Under the pieces are notes generated by a model, which did no database searches, was not told where the DNA came from, and saw only the letters and a program-made list of their open reading frames with translations. A DNA stretch of 64,000 nucleotides from Scybalousia_A sp045221575 (lineage in GTDB: Bacteria > Bacteroidota > Bacteroidia > Bacteroidales > P3): contig JBGUWU010000031.1 of NCBI GenBank assembly GCA_045221575.1, positions 62,001 through 126,000 on the forward strand, in the 5' to 3' direction. Position numbers and translations under genes: made by a program. Shown here one piece after another: positions 8,972-16,861 of this stretch. The stretch's first letter is position 1; each line of letters starts with the position of its first letter.

Positions 8972-9056
8972 AAAAAAGAGTTGATTTTAAAAAATTAGAA
9001 TCAACTCTTCTTATTAAAAAGATTTGATTTTAAAAATTTTAAACCAACTCTTTTTT
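8972..9056. repeat. Intergenic repeat, locus B
   Basis: Outer arms AAAAAAGAGTTG (8972-8983) and CAACTCTTTTTT (9045-9056) are inverted copies. Inside, AAGAGTTGATT (8976-8986) pairs perfectly with AATCAACTCTT (8999-9009). A second TTGAT at 9024 and a second CAACTC at 9045 follow their first copies by 43 bp and 44 bp. It lies between two convergent genes and could end transcription from both sides. Confidence 0.7.
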
Positions 9057-9069
9057 CAATAAAAATCTA

Positions 9070-9576
9070 TCATTCTTTTCTATCTCCGCAATTGCAAGGG
9101 TGATCTTTTCTTATTCTGGCTTTTGGAAAAAGTTTTTTGATTGCCTTTTGCTCTTTACGAGTCATTTGTATTGCTCTTATATCAAGATATTTGAGATTTG
9201 TGTGTTGAAAACATGTGTCAAATGCTCGTATAGTATTATCCCAAAGAATAAGAGTATCCAATGGAAGTTGAGCAAGTTCTTTGGGAAGTGAAGAAATAAA
9301 ATTTTGAGCAGCATTAATATAATGTAAAAAAGAAAGTTTTTGTATTTCAGGTGGAATTTCTTTTATACTATTACGAGAAATATCCAATCGTTTCAAATTC
9401 TTCAGTTCTAATATCTCCAATGGAAAAGATTGAAGTTTTTGTTTTTTAAGAATAAGTGTGGTAACACTATCTTTGTGTTGCAAAGCCTCTTGTATAGAAT
9501 AACAAGTAAGGCCTTGAGAAAAACAGACTTCTATCACAAGACAAAATATCAAACTAAGCGAGAATTTTTTTTGCAT
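9070..9576 (-). CDS. Secreted leucine-rich repeat protein
   Basis: The 168-residue product has a signal peptide (about 1-20) and then four or so leucine-rich repeats (LKNLKRLDISRNSIKEIP, LSFLHYINAAQNFISSLP, LPLDTLILWDNTI). The C-terminal tail is basic with a small Cys pair (HPCNCGDRKE). LRRs bind proteins or peptides; the partner is unknown. Its start overlaps the end of ribF by 23 bp, so it is the last gene of the minus-strand run that begins near 12.9 kb. Confidence 0.75.
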   Translation of the reverse strand: MQKKFSLSLIFCLVIEVCFSQGLTCYSIQEALQHKDSVTTLILKKQKLQSFPLEILELKNLKRLDISRNSIKEIPPEIQKLSFLHYINAAQNFISSLPKELAQLPLDTLILWDNTIRAFDTCFQHTNLKYLDIRAIQMTRKEQKAIKKLFPKARIRKDHPCNCGDRKE

Positions 9577-10483
9577 TTTCGCAGTCTTTTTCTATTTGAG
9601 CTACTAAAGATTCTTCGTTTTCAAACTTTTTTTCCTCTCTTAGATACTCAATAAATTCAAGTTTTATTTCCTCATTGTATATATCTTCATTGAAATCAAA
9701 GATAAATGTTTCAATGGTTTTGTCTTGTCTTTGAAAAGTAGGACGATTTCCTATGTTTGTTACGCTTTTATATATATTGTCTTTGTATTTGAGTAACGTT
9801 GCATAGACTCCATTTTTAGGAATTAGTTTCTTTTGTGGCACAACAATATTTGCTGTTGGAAATCCTAAACTTGTGCCTAGGTGAAAACCTTCTTCAACTT
9901 TGGAAGTCAAAGAATAGTTTTCGTTTAACATCTTATTAGCCAAAGAAACTTCACCTTTGCTTATGGCTTTACGAATTTCAGAAGAAGAAATCTCTATGTT
10001 GTTTTCAAACAACGCCGTTTTATCTCTAATAATTTTAATATTTGAGTAGATTTCTTGGCTTATTATTTCCTTAAATTCTTCGTTGTGCGGATTTCCAAAA
10101 CTATTATCATAGCCCAAAAGCAATGCTTGAATATTTATCTTCTTTTTAAGAATATCAAGAAAAGCTTTTGGGCTAATTTGTGCAAATTCTTTTGTAAAAT
10201 GTATTGTTATAAGATAATCAATATTTGCTTTTTCTATCTTAGAATATCGTTCTGAGTTAGTTTGAAGAAGTTGTATAGGATATTTTTCTTTTTTAGAATC
10301 CAAAACTTCTCGTGGGTGGTTTGAGAATGTAATAACTACACTTTTGCAATTCTCTTTTTGTGCTAAAAGTTGAAGTTTTTCTAACATAAACTGATGACCT
10401 TTATGCACACCGTCAAACATTCCGATTGTTGCAACGGAGTTATAAGGTAAGGAATTTATGTTTTCTAATTCTAAGATTTTCAA
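9554..10483 (-). CDS. ribF: Bifunctional riboflavin kinase / FAD synthetase
   Basis: RibF makes FMN from riboflavin and then FAD. The N-terminal adenylyltransferase has GMFDGVHKGHQFM near residues 22-34. The C-terminal riboflavin kinase shows GTSLGFPTANI, NGVYAT and NIGNRPTF. The length (309) is normal. No ATG is available upstream of the conserved core: the start codon appears to be TTG at 10481-10483, 18 bp after the SulP stop. It is translated in the same run as SulP and the LRR gene. Confidence 0.93.
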   Translation of the reverse strand: MKILELENINSLPYNSVATIGMFDGVHKGHQFMLEKLQLLAQKENCKSVVITFSNHPREVLDSKKEKYPIQLLQTNSERYSKIEKANIDYLITIHFTKEFAQISPKAFLDILKKKINIQALLLGYDNSFGNPHNEEFKEIISQEIYSNIKIIRDKTALFENNIEISSSEIRKAISKGEVSLANKMLNENYSLTSKVEEGFHLGTSLGFPTANIVVPQKKLIPKNGVYATLLKYKDNIYKSVTNIGNRPTFQRQDKTIETFIFDFNEDIYNEEIKLEFIEYLREEKKFENEESLVAQIEKDCENAKKILA

Positions 10484-10501
10484 AACAAAGAACTTTAGTT
10501 T

Positions 10502-12202
10502 TTATAGATTAAGAGTTTTTAAATATTCTGTACAATCTTCAAAAGTTTTGAATGTTTTTTCTTCTGGAACAATCTCTGGAATCAACTTCATATTCTTTAG
10601 CATATAAAGAGGTTGAGGCTGAATTATTGTCATTAATACTTCTGCACCTGATGCTTGTAAATCCTTTATTGCTGTCTCCATAGCATAAAGACCTGATTGG
10701 TCCATAAAAGAAACTAAACGCATACGAATAATTACTACCTTAGCATCTTTGGGAACATCGTGCATCACTTCTTGAAATCTTGTAATTGAACCAAAGAAAA
10801 TTGGACCATTCAAACGTTGGATATATATCTTATGTTTTATGTTTTCTGGTATGCCGCCTTCGTCTGACCATGGAGATTCTTTATCAAAATGCTGAATTTC
10901 TTGAGAAGAGTAACTTCCCTCCACTAAATCACCTGCACGTTTCATGAATAATACACAAGCGATAATCATTCCTATACCTACTGCAGTGAGCAAATCAACA
11001 AAAACTGTCATCAACAGCACAACAATCAAAACAAATGCATCTGCAACAGGTATCTTTAATAAGTCTTTCAAGCCTTTAAAGTCTATTATTCCCCACCCTA
11101 CAGTTATAAGAATTCCTGCTAAAACAGAAAGAGGAACATATTTTACCAAAGATCCTAAACCTAAAAGTATGGCAAGTAAGAAAACAGAGTGAATCATTCC
11201 GCTTATTTTAGTTCTACCTCCACTTTTCACATTAACAACAGTACGCATTGTTGCACCTGCTCCTGCTAAACCACAGAAAAGACCTGCAACCATGTTGCCT
11301 ATTCCTTGACCTATAAGTTCTTTATTTGAATTGTGCTTTGTCTTAGTTATGTTATCAGCAACAACAGAAGTTAATAATGTATCTATACTTCCTAATCCTG
11401 CAAGAGTAAGTCCTGGAATTATACTTGCCTTTAAAACTTGTAACCAATCTACACCTGCTAATGAAACACCATCTTTTGCAAAGAAAGGCATAGGAAGACC
11501 TGCTGGAATTGAACCTATAACAAGTTTATCATCTACATCTAAAAACAAAGAAACTACTGTCATAATTATCAACGCAACAAGAGTAGATGGTACTTTCTTT
11601 GTTAAATAAGGGAATAGCTGTATGATAATAATCGTTCCTAATCCTAAGATTAGAGCTGTAGAAGAAATTCCTGCAGATACCATTTCAGGAAATTTTGCTA
11701 CCATATCTACTACAAGAACTGGAGATTTTAAACCTATAAGAGGATATATTTGTTGTAGAATTATAATAACACCAATTCCACTCATAAATCCTGAAAGTAC
11801 AGGATAAGGAATGTATCTAACGTATTTCCCTATCTTGATTATGCCAAAAAGAACTTGGAATAAACCGCAGAAAAGTCCAGCCATAGACATTGAAAGCAAG
11901 ACCGTTGAAATATTTCCAGAAGACATTATCCATGCTCCTGAAATCAAAGAGGCTGTAATCACAGTCATTGGGCCTGTAGGTCCGCTTATCTGAGAAGGAG
12001 TTCCTCCAAACAAAGCTGCAAAAAAGCCTAACATTGTTGCGCCAATCAAACCTGCTAACGCACCGAGCGAAGACGCAGATGGAGAATCTATTCCTCCGAA
12101 CGCTTGAATACCGAATGCTAAAGCTAAAGGTAAAGCTACTATTCCAGCTGTTATACCTCCAAATACATCACCTTTAATATTTTTTGTGGAAATAAAAGCC
12201 AT
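10502..12202 (-). CDS. SulP family anion transporter with STAS domain
   Basis: The protein is a SulP/SLC26 secondary transporter for sulfate, bicarbonate or similar anions. I start it at the ATG at 12202 (MAFISTKNIKGDVFGG, 566 residues); a TTG 12 codons upstream would overlap the previous gene. About 12 membrane helices fill residues 1-420, with the family signature ITAGIVALPLALAFG near the N-terminus. The last 110 residues are a cytosolic STAS domain (GPIFFGSITRF; FMDQSG at the usual regulatory loop). The substrate cannot be decided from sequence. Confidence 0.9.
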   Translation of the reverse strand: MAFISTKNIKGDVFGGITAGIVALPLALAFGIQAFGGIDSPSASSLGALAGLIGATMLGFFAALFGGTPSQISGPTGPMTVITASLISGAWIMSSGNISTVLLSMSMAGLFCGLFQVLFGIIKIGKYVRYIPYPVLSGFMSGIGVIIILQQIYPLIGLKSPVLVVDMVAKFPEMVSAGISSTALILGLGTIIIIQLFPYLTKKVPSTLVALIIMTVVSLFLDVDDKLVIGSIPAGLPMPFFAKDGVSLAGVDWLQVLKASIIPGLTLAGLGSIDTLLTSVVADNITKTKHNSNKELIGQGIGNMVAGLFCGLAGAGATMRTVVNVKSGGRTKISGMIHSVFLLAILLGLGSLVKYVPLSVLAGILITVGWGIIDFKGLKDLLKIPVADAFVLIVVLLMTVFVDLLTAVGIGMIIACVLFMKRAGDLVEGSYSSQEIQHFDKESPWSDEGGIPENIKHKIYIQRLNGPIFFGSITRFQEVMHDVPKDAKVVIIRMRLVSFMDQSGLYAMETAIKDLQASGAEVLMTIIQPQPLYMLKNMKLIPEIVPEEKTFKTFEDCTEYLKTLNL

Positions 12203-12227
12203 AATTCTTAATTCTTGTTCTTCAATA

Positions 12228-12929
12228 TTATTCTTCAACTATTTTCACAACCATTCTAATATCTTCTAATGGTCTATCATTGCGGTCTGTTTTAACTCCT
12301 GCTATTTTATCTACAACATCAAGTCCTTCTACAACTTCTCCAAAAACAGTGTAATCTCCATCAAGGAATGGAACACCACCAAGAGTTTTATAAACTTGTC
12401 TTTGTGCTGTTGTAAATTGTCTTCCTGTTCTGCTTGAAATCATATCTAATTCTTGGTCTGTATAAGTTTTACCTTGTACTATATAGAATTGACAAGCAGA
12501 AGAAGATTTTTGAGGGTTGTTATCTCTTGCTGCAGCTAATGCTCCTTTTTTATGGAAAAGAGTGCTATTTATTTCTGCTGGAACTTTGTAACCCAAATCT
12601 CCTGCTCCAAGTTGTTGTCCTTTTCTTGCAGTTTTGCTGGTTGGATCACCTCCTTGTATCATAAATTGTTCAATAACTCTATGAAATAAAGTACTATCAA
12701 GAGATTTATTCTTTACAATTTGAATAAAATTATCTCTATGTTGAGGAGTTTCATTGTAAAGAGCAAGTTTTATATCCCCATAATTTGTAGATATTAACAC
12801 CATTGTTCGTTTTTGTGTTTCCATTGATTTTTCTGCTTTTTCGTTTGTAACTGTGGTAGTTTTCTTAGAGCATCCTAATAAAAGAATACTAAAAGAAATA
12901 AATAAAATTAAAAATTTTGTTGTGTTCAT
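12228..12929 (-). CDS. Peptidyl-prolyl isomerase, cyclophilin type, lipoprotein
   Basis: I place the start at the ATG at 12929, which begins a typical lipoprotein signal ending LLLGC; a longer frame opening at 12968 starts almost at the promoter. The cyclophilin domain covers about residues 45-230 (TNYGDIKLALYNE, FHRVIEQFMIQGGDP, SSACQFYIVQ, LDGDYTVFGEVVEG). It should speed prolyl isomerisation of exported proteins from an envelope anchor. It leads the minus-strand run PPIase, SulP, RibF, LRR. Confidence 0.9.
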   Translation of the reverse strand: MNTTKFLILFISFSILLLGCSKKTTTVTNEKAEKSMETQKRTMVLISTNYGDIKLALYNETPQHRDNFIQIVKNKSLDSTLFHRVIEQFMIQGGDPTSKTARKGQQLGAGDLGYKVPAEINSTLFHKKGALAAARDNNPQKSSSACQFYIVQGKTYTDQELDMISSRTGRQFTTAQRQVYKTLGGVPFLDGDYTVFGEVVEGLDVVDKIAGVKTDRNDRPLEDIRMVVKIVEE

Positions 12930-12941
12930 AATAATTTTTAT

Positions 12942-12949
12942 TAAATTTG
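12942..12949 (+). promoter_or_regulatory. -7 box TAAATTTG, rightward
   Basis: TAAATTTG followed by CAACC, 52 bp upstream of the lipoprotein ATG at 13002. It lies just inside the leader of the divergent PPIase gene, so the two promoters overlap face to face. Confidence 0.5.
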
Positions 12950-12979
12950 CAACCTGAATTACGTTCATAAATTTGAGTG

Positions 12980-12987
12980 CAAAATTA
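12980..12987 (-). promoter_or_regulatory. -7 box TAATTTTG, leftward
   Basis: The minus strand reads TAATTTTG then CAC. Transcription would begin near 12972, which supports the downstream ATG at 12929 for the PPIase. Confidence 0.55.
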
Positions 12988-13001
12988 CAAATAATATTGT
13001 T

Positions 13002-13379
13002 ATGAAACTAAATATCGTAAGAAAAATTGTCGCAAGCGTTATAATTTGCTTGACAGTGTTGGGATTCTATTCTTGTAGTGATGATTTGGACGGTTGTGGT
13101 TTAACCGTTGTAGTTACAGACTCAGTTGGCAACCGCATACCTGGTGCATACATAACTGTAGGAGTAGATATTAATGGTGAAATTGCTGATGGCAACACTA
13201 TAAAGAGAACTGCCATTTCTGACAAAAACGGAGAAGCATACTTCTTTTTTGACAATGAAGCTATATTCACTATTTACGCAAGCATATTAGCACAAGACGG
13301 CTACACACTAAGAAGCGGAAAATCTACCGTTCAGTTAAAATACAATGAAATGATTTCAAAAGATGTGATTCTTCCCTAA
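13002..13379 (+). CDS. Small lipoprotein with Ig-like / carboxypeptidase-regulatory-like fold
   Basis: The 125-residue product has a lipoprotein signal with the lipobox Cys in GFYSCSDD (about residue 25). The mature part (LTVVVTDSVGNRIPGAYITV, then ISDKNGEAYFFF) looks like a single beta-sandwich repeat of the carboxypeptidase-regulatory / Big type. It is probably surface or periplasm anchored. It stands alone between a divergent promoter and a terminator. Confidence 0.7.
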   Translation: MKLNIVRKIVASVIICLTVLGFYSCSDDLDGCGLTVVVTDSVGNRIPGAYITVGVDINGEIADGNTIKRTAISDKNGEAYFFFDNEAIFTIYASILAQDGYTLRSGKSTVQLKYNEMISKDVILP

Positions 13380-13394
13380 AGTTATAACACAAAA

Positions 13395-13430
13395 ATTTGA
13401 TTACATATCGTAAATATGGAGTAATCAAAT
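13395..13430. terminator. Hairpin between convergent genes
   Basis: ATTTGATTAC at 13395-13404 pairs with GTAATCAAAT at 13421-13430 across a 16-nt loop. No long T-run follows on the plus strand. A second, stronger hairpin follows. Confidence 0.5.
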
Positions 13431-13447
13431 TCTATTTTCAAAAAAAT

Positions 13448-13479
13448 AAAAGGGACACTATAAATATAGCGTCCCTTTT
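13448..13479. terminator. Bidirectional terminator
   Basis: AAAAGGGAC at 13448-13456 pairs with GTCCCTTTT at 13471-13479, with more pairing in the loop. A and T flanks on both sides allow use by both the lipoprotein gene and recX. Confidence 0.8.
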
Positions 13480-13498
13480 CTATGTTTTTATGACAATA

Positions 13499-13978
13499 TT
13501 ATACGTTATTTTTTTCAAATGCTTCTTCTATTAATTCGTTTTCAAAACCATGAGAAGACAGATAGTATCTAAGTTGATATTTCTTTTGATATTCATCTGT
13601 AGTGCTTATACTTTTTATTTTCTTATTCAAAAGCATATCTAAGATTTGTTTATATTCTTCCATATCTATCTTAGCAAGTGATTTTTGAATCAAGTTCTTA
13701 GGAATTTGTTTTGAAGTTAGCATATTTCTAATTTTGATTCTTCCCCAATGGTTTTGGTGAATCTTGCTCATAACATAAAGTTCCGTAAATCTTTCCTCTG
13801 ATATAAAACCTGTTTTAATCAATTTTGTAACTATTTTCTTTGAAACTTCTTCGCTTACACCTTTATCTCTAAGTTTGCAACGAACATCCTTAGGACATCT
13901 TTCCAAACTTGCACAATACTTTTGAGCATATTCCAATGCTTCTTCCATACTTAAGGTTTGTTGTTTTGTATTAATCAT
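13499..13978 (-). CDS. recX: RecX-family regulator of RecA
   Basis: The 159-residue protein (from the ATG at 13978; a TTG two codons upstream is possible) is made of short three-helix repeats typical of RecX: ALEYAQKYCASLERCPKDVRCKLRDKG-type first repeat, then TGFISEERFTELYVMSK and a third near YQKKYQLRYYLSSHGF. I split the motifs here; the key signature is R-x-x-L-x-x-K-G near residue 37. RecX binds RecA filaments and limits recombination. No recA is in the window. Confidence 0.85.
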   Translation of the reverse strand: MINTKQQTLSMEEALEYAQKYCASLERCPKDVRCKLRDKGVSEEVSKKIVTKLIKTGFISEERFTELYVMSKIHQNHWGRIKIRNMLTSKQIPKNLIQKSLAKIDMEEYKQILDMLLNKKIKSISTTDEYQKKYQLRYYLSSHGFENELIEEAFEKNNV

Positions 13979-14002
13979 AAGCAATGTTTAAGAAATTTTT
14001 TG

Positions 14003-14010
14003 CAAAGATA
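14003..14010 (-). promoter_or_regulatory. -7 box TATCTTTG for recX
   Basis: The minus strand reads TATCTTTG then CAAAAAA, about 25 bp upstream of the recX ATG. Confidence 0.55.
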
Positions 14011-14049
14011 AACTTTTTTTCTAAAAAATGCGTTATATAGGCAAGAAAA

Positions 14050-15063
14050 ATGAAAATATCTTATAATTTTATGAATAAATACAAATATATAGCCCTATTT
14101 TTTCTAATTATTTTTGTCTTTGTTGCTTGTAAAAAGGACGATAGCAAACTTTATGGTATATCTATTGAAACTAATAAAATGATAAATTCTCCTGCAGAAG
14201 TCTTTTCTCTGCAACAAATCAAAATATTTATGGCTTCAAACGATTTTACATTAAAAGGACTTCCATTTTTAATCAATGATAATTCAAAACAAAATACAAA
14301 CTTTGCTTTTTCTCCACTCTTCCTTACTTACACTATAGCACAAGATTCTTCATTTGACGACTATCTTAATCAATATGAAAAACAATACAATATTTCTTTA
14401 TCAAACAAAAACAAAAGAATACAAGTATTCAATTCTTTTCTTTCTTCAGTTAAGGATATAGATTCTTCCATTAATATTACATCAAAAATTTCAGAGAACA
14501 AAGATAACATAATCAAAATTCAACAATCTTTAGACCTAAATCTAAACTATGACAACATAAACATAGAAGAAGATAACTATTCTTCTAAACAACAGATAAT
14601 AATATCCGATGAATTTTCTGTTTTAGAATCTTCTGAACAAACAATAGTAGATATTCTTGTTGGAAATGGAAATTATATACTTACTCTTATTCAACCAAAG
14701 AATGCATCTTTACAACAATATATAAAAACTTTTAATGAAGAAAAATATGCATCTCTAATAAATCAAATGGAAAATAGAAAAACCAGCGTTGTATTTCCTC
14801 TTATTGAAATAGATATGCAAGAAAGAACGATGAACGATATTAATCTCGCAAATAATGATTCTCTTTTTAGGTTTCCGAAAGAAGTTGTCTTAGATTGTCA
14901 TTTTGCAATAAATCATCAACAACAAGCAAACACTTCTTTTGAACAGACACTTTTGAAGTCAAATACTTCAAAACCTATTTCATTTAACAAAGATTTCTTG
15001 TTTATTTTGCGAGGAAAAAGTTCTAATTTGATAATGTTTATTGGTTATTATTCTGTTAATTAG
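14050..15063 (+). CDS. Divergent serpin-like lipoprotein
   Basis: The 337-residue product has a lipoprotein signal with Cys in FVFVACKKDD (about residue 27); the ATG at 14071 is an alternative start. Serpin-like landmarks appear in the right order: NFAFSPLFLTYTIA (serpin N-terminal FSPLS region), YILTLIQPKNASLQQYI followed by VVFPLIEIDM (the LPKF-type strand region), EVVLDCHFAINH (the VVHKAFIEVNE region) and FLFILRGKSSNLIMFIGY (the C-terminal HPFLFLIRD...ILFMGRV region). The stretch after INH, where inhibitory serpins have the small-residue hinge before the reactive loop, reads HQQQANTSFEQ, lacking the Gly/Ala pattern. It is also shorter than typical serpins. I infer a serpin-fold protein that is probably not an inhibitor. 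Confidence 0.65.
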   Translation: MKISYNFMNKYKYIALFFLIIFVFVACKKDDSKLYGISIETNKMINSPAEVFSLQQIKIFMASNDFTLKGLPFLINDNSKQNTNFAFSPLFLTYTIAQDSSFDDYLNQYEKQYNISLSNKNKRIQVFNSFLSSVKDIDSSINITSKISENKDNIIKIQQSLDLNLNYDNINIEEDNYSSKQQIIISDEFSVLESSEQTIVDILVGNGNYILTLIQPKNASLQQYIKTFNEEKYASLINQMENRKTSVVFPLIEIDMQERTMNDINLANNDSLFRFPKEVVLDCHFAINHQQQANTSFEQTLLKSNTSKPISFNKDFLFILRGKSSNLIMFIGYYSVN

Positions 15064-15152
15064 CTTTAAGATAAAATAACAAAGTCCAAGAATAGTTCAT
15101 CAGTTCAAAAAAAAGTAGTAATTTAGCAAATCGTTTTAGAAAAAATTTGATA

Positions 15153-16853
15153 ATGAAAAAACACAATATATATATACTATTTTTATTAATAGCATTCTCA
15201 TTCAATGCCTTTGCACAACAATATAAAGAAAGCGAATATCTCAATTACGAAAACAATTACAATGATCTTTTGCAATCTTATTATATTCAAATGAATGAAA
15301 AACTTCTTAACGAAAGATTTGCAAAAAGTGAATATGCTTCCTCTCCTGTTGCTGGAGCTTCTTCTGTTGCAGACGAAGTTTATGAGCGAAGACTTAAAAG
15401 CATACCTTCTGCCATTGAATTAACATATAATTCACAAGTTAGAAATCATATCATTTATTATTTAGATAGAATGTATCGTAGCGTTGGTGTTATGTTAGGT
15501 CTAAGTAAATATTATTTTCCTTTGTTTGAAGATATATTAGATAAACATGGCGTACCAACTGATTTAAAGTACTTAGTAATGATAGAAAGTGCTTTTAATC
15601 CTAAGGCTGTTTCGCGTGCGGGAGCAACAGGCTTATGGCAATTTATGTATGCAACAGGCAGAATGTATGATCTTAGAGAAAATTCTATCATTGATGATCG
15701 TAGAGATCCTATTCGTGCTACTGAAGCAGCAGCTAAGTTTCTTAGAGATTTATATAATATATATAATGATTGGCAATTAGTATTGGCTGCATATAATTGT
15801 GGTCCTGGAAACGTAAATAAAGCAATCAAACGCTCTGGAGGTAGAACTTTTTGGGAGATTTATGATTTTCTACCTCGTGAAACAAGAAGTTATGTTCCAG
15901 CTTTCATCGCTGCGACTTACGTAATGAACTTCTATTACGAACATGGCATACGTCCAGCTGAACTTACTCAACCTTTAGCTCTTCTTAATGATACTGTTAT
16001 TGTAAATAAAGATGTTTATTTTGGTCAAATATCAAGTCTTTTAAATATACCTGTGGAAGAAATAGAGAGTCTTAATCCTCAATACAAAATGTCTTTTATT
16101 CCCGGAACTCAAGATAGATATTCTTTAAAATTACCTCTAAAATACATAGATCAATATATTGAGTTAGAAGATTCTATTTCTAATTTTGAATTAGAAAAAT
16201 ACCGTAAAGATTTGGTTAAAGACAATGAAGGAGATAGTAATGTTTATGTTGTAAAAACAATATATCATAAGGTAAAGAAGGGAGAAGGTTGGACTTCTAT
16301 AGCAAAAAGATATGGGGTAAGTGTATCTGAAATAAGAGCATGGAATAGAAAGATAAAGAAAAACAAACTTAAACCTGGTACTCTCCTTTCTATCAAACAA
16401 AAAGTAGTTGTTGAAAAAGAAAAAATAATAGAAAAAGACGAAACTGAAAATAAGTCTTCATTTGAACAGAATGAAATTGTTGAAGCGAACAATTCCGACA
16501 ATCAAATTGAAACAGTCAAAAAAGAGAATAAGAAAACTGAAAAAGAAAATCTAAAAAACAAAAATAACAATAAGAAAGAAAACACTACTAAGAAAGAAAA
16601 TACTACTAAGAAAGAGAATATTACCAAGAAAGAGAATACTACCAAGAAAGAAAATACTAAGAAAGACAACGACAAGAAAAAAGATGACAAAAAAAACACT
16701 AAATCAAAATCTCATAGTGTAAAATCTGGCGAGACTCTTTCTTCTATTGCTAAAAAATACGGAACTACTGAACAAGAATTAATGAAAAAGAACGGCTTGG
16801 ACAAAAAGTCTGCAAACAAAATTAAAGTAGGTCAACAAATTAAGATAAAATAA
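15153..16853 (+). CDS. MltD-like lytic transglycosylase with LysM domains
   Basis: The protein cleaves peptidoglycan glycan strands. The ATG at 15153 begins a signal peptide ending FNAFA; a TTG two codons upstream is unlikely. The SLT catalytic domain spans about residues 110-235, with the catalytic Glu145 in MIESAFNP and the GATGLWQFM and AAYNCGPGNV motifs. A first LysM follows near residues 370-415 (KKGEGWTSIAKRYGVSVSEI), then a Lys/Glu/Asn-rich linker with KKENTT repeats, then a C-terminal LysM (SVKSGETLSSIAKKYG). This matches MltD architecture with an unusually charged spacer. A weak -7 box (TAATTTAG) is at 15119. Confidence 0.92.
   Translation: MKKHNIYILFLLIAFSFNAFAQQYKESEYLNYENNYNDLLQSYYIQMNEKLLNERFAKSEYASSPVAGASSVADEVYERRLKSIPSAIELTYNSQVRNHIIYYLDRMYRSVGVMLGLSKYYFPLFEDILDKHGVPTDLKYLVMIESAFNPKAVSRAGATGLWQFMYATGRMYDLRENSIIDDRRDPIRATEAAAKFLRDLYNIYNDWQLVLAAYNCGPGNVNKAIKRSGGRTFWEIYDFLPRETRSYVPAFIAATYVMNFYYEHGIRPAELTQPLALLNDTVIVNKDVYFGQISSLLNIPVEEIESLNPQYKMSFIPGTQDRYSLKLPLKYIDQYIELEDSISNFELEKYRKDLVKDNEGDSNVYVVKTIYHKVKKGEGWTSIAKRYGVSVSEIRAWNRKIKKNKLKPGTLLSIKQKVVVEKEKIIEKDETENKSSFEQNEIVEANNSDNQIETVKKENKKTEKENLKNKNNNKKENTTKKENTTKKENITKKENTTKKENTKKDNDKKKDDKKNTKSKSHSVKSGETLSSIAKKYGTTEQELMKKNGLDKKSANKIKVGQQIKIK
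16572..16658 (+). repeat. 18-bp coding tandem repeat (KKENTT)
   Basis: Within the transglycosylase linker, 18-bp units encoding KKENTT, KKENTT, KKENIT, KKENTT and a shortened KKENT start at 16572, 16590, 16608, 16626 and 16644. Silent differences (AAA/GAA/GAG, ACT/ACC) show it is not brand new, but the in-frame unit makes length change easy. Confidence 0.8.
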
Positions 16854-16861
16854 AATCCCCA

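Noticed and set aside
15512..15829. 105-residue minus-strand ORF
   Set aside because: It is antisense to the catalytic domain of the lytic transglycosylase.
16502..16699. Minus-strand ORF rich in Phe, Leu and Ser
   Set aside because: It is the antisense reading of the Lys/Glu/Asn-rich transglycosylase linker.
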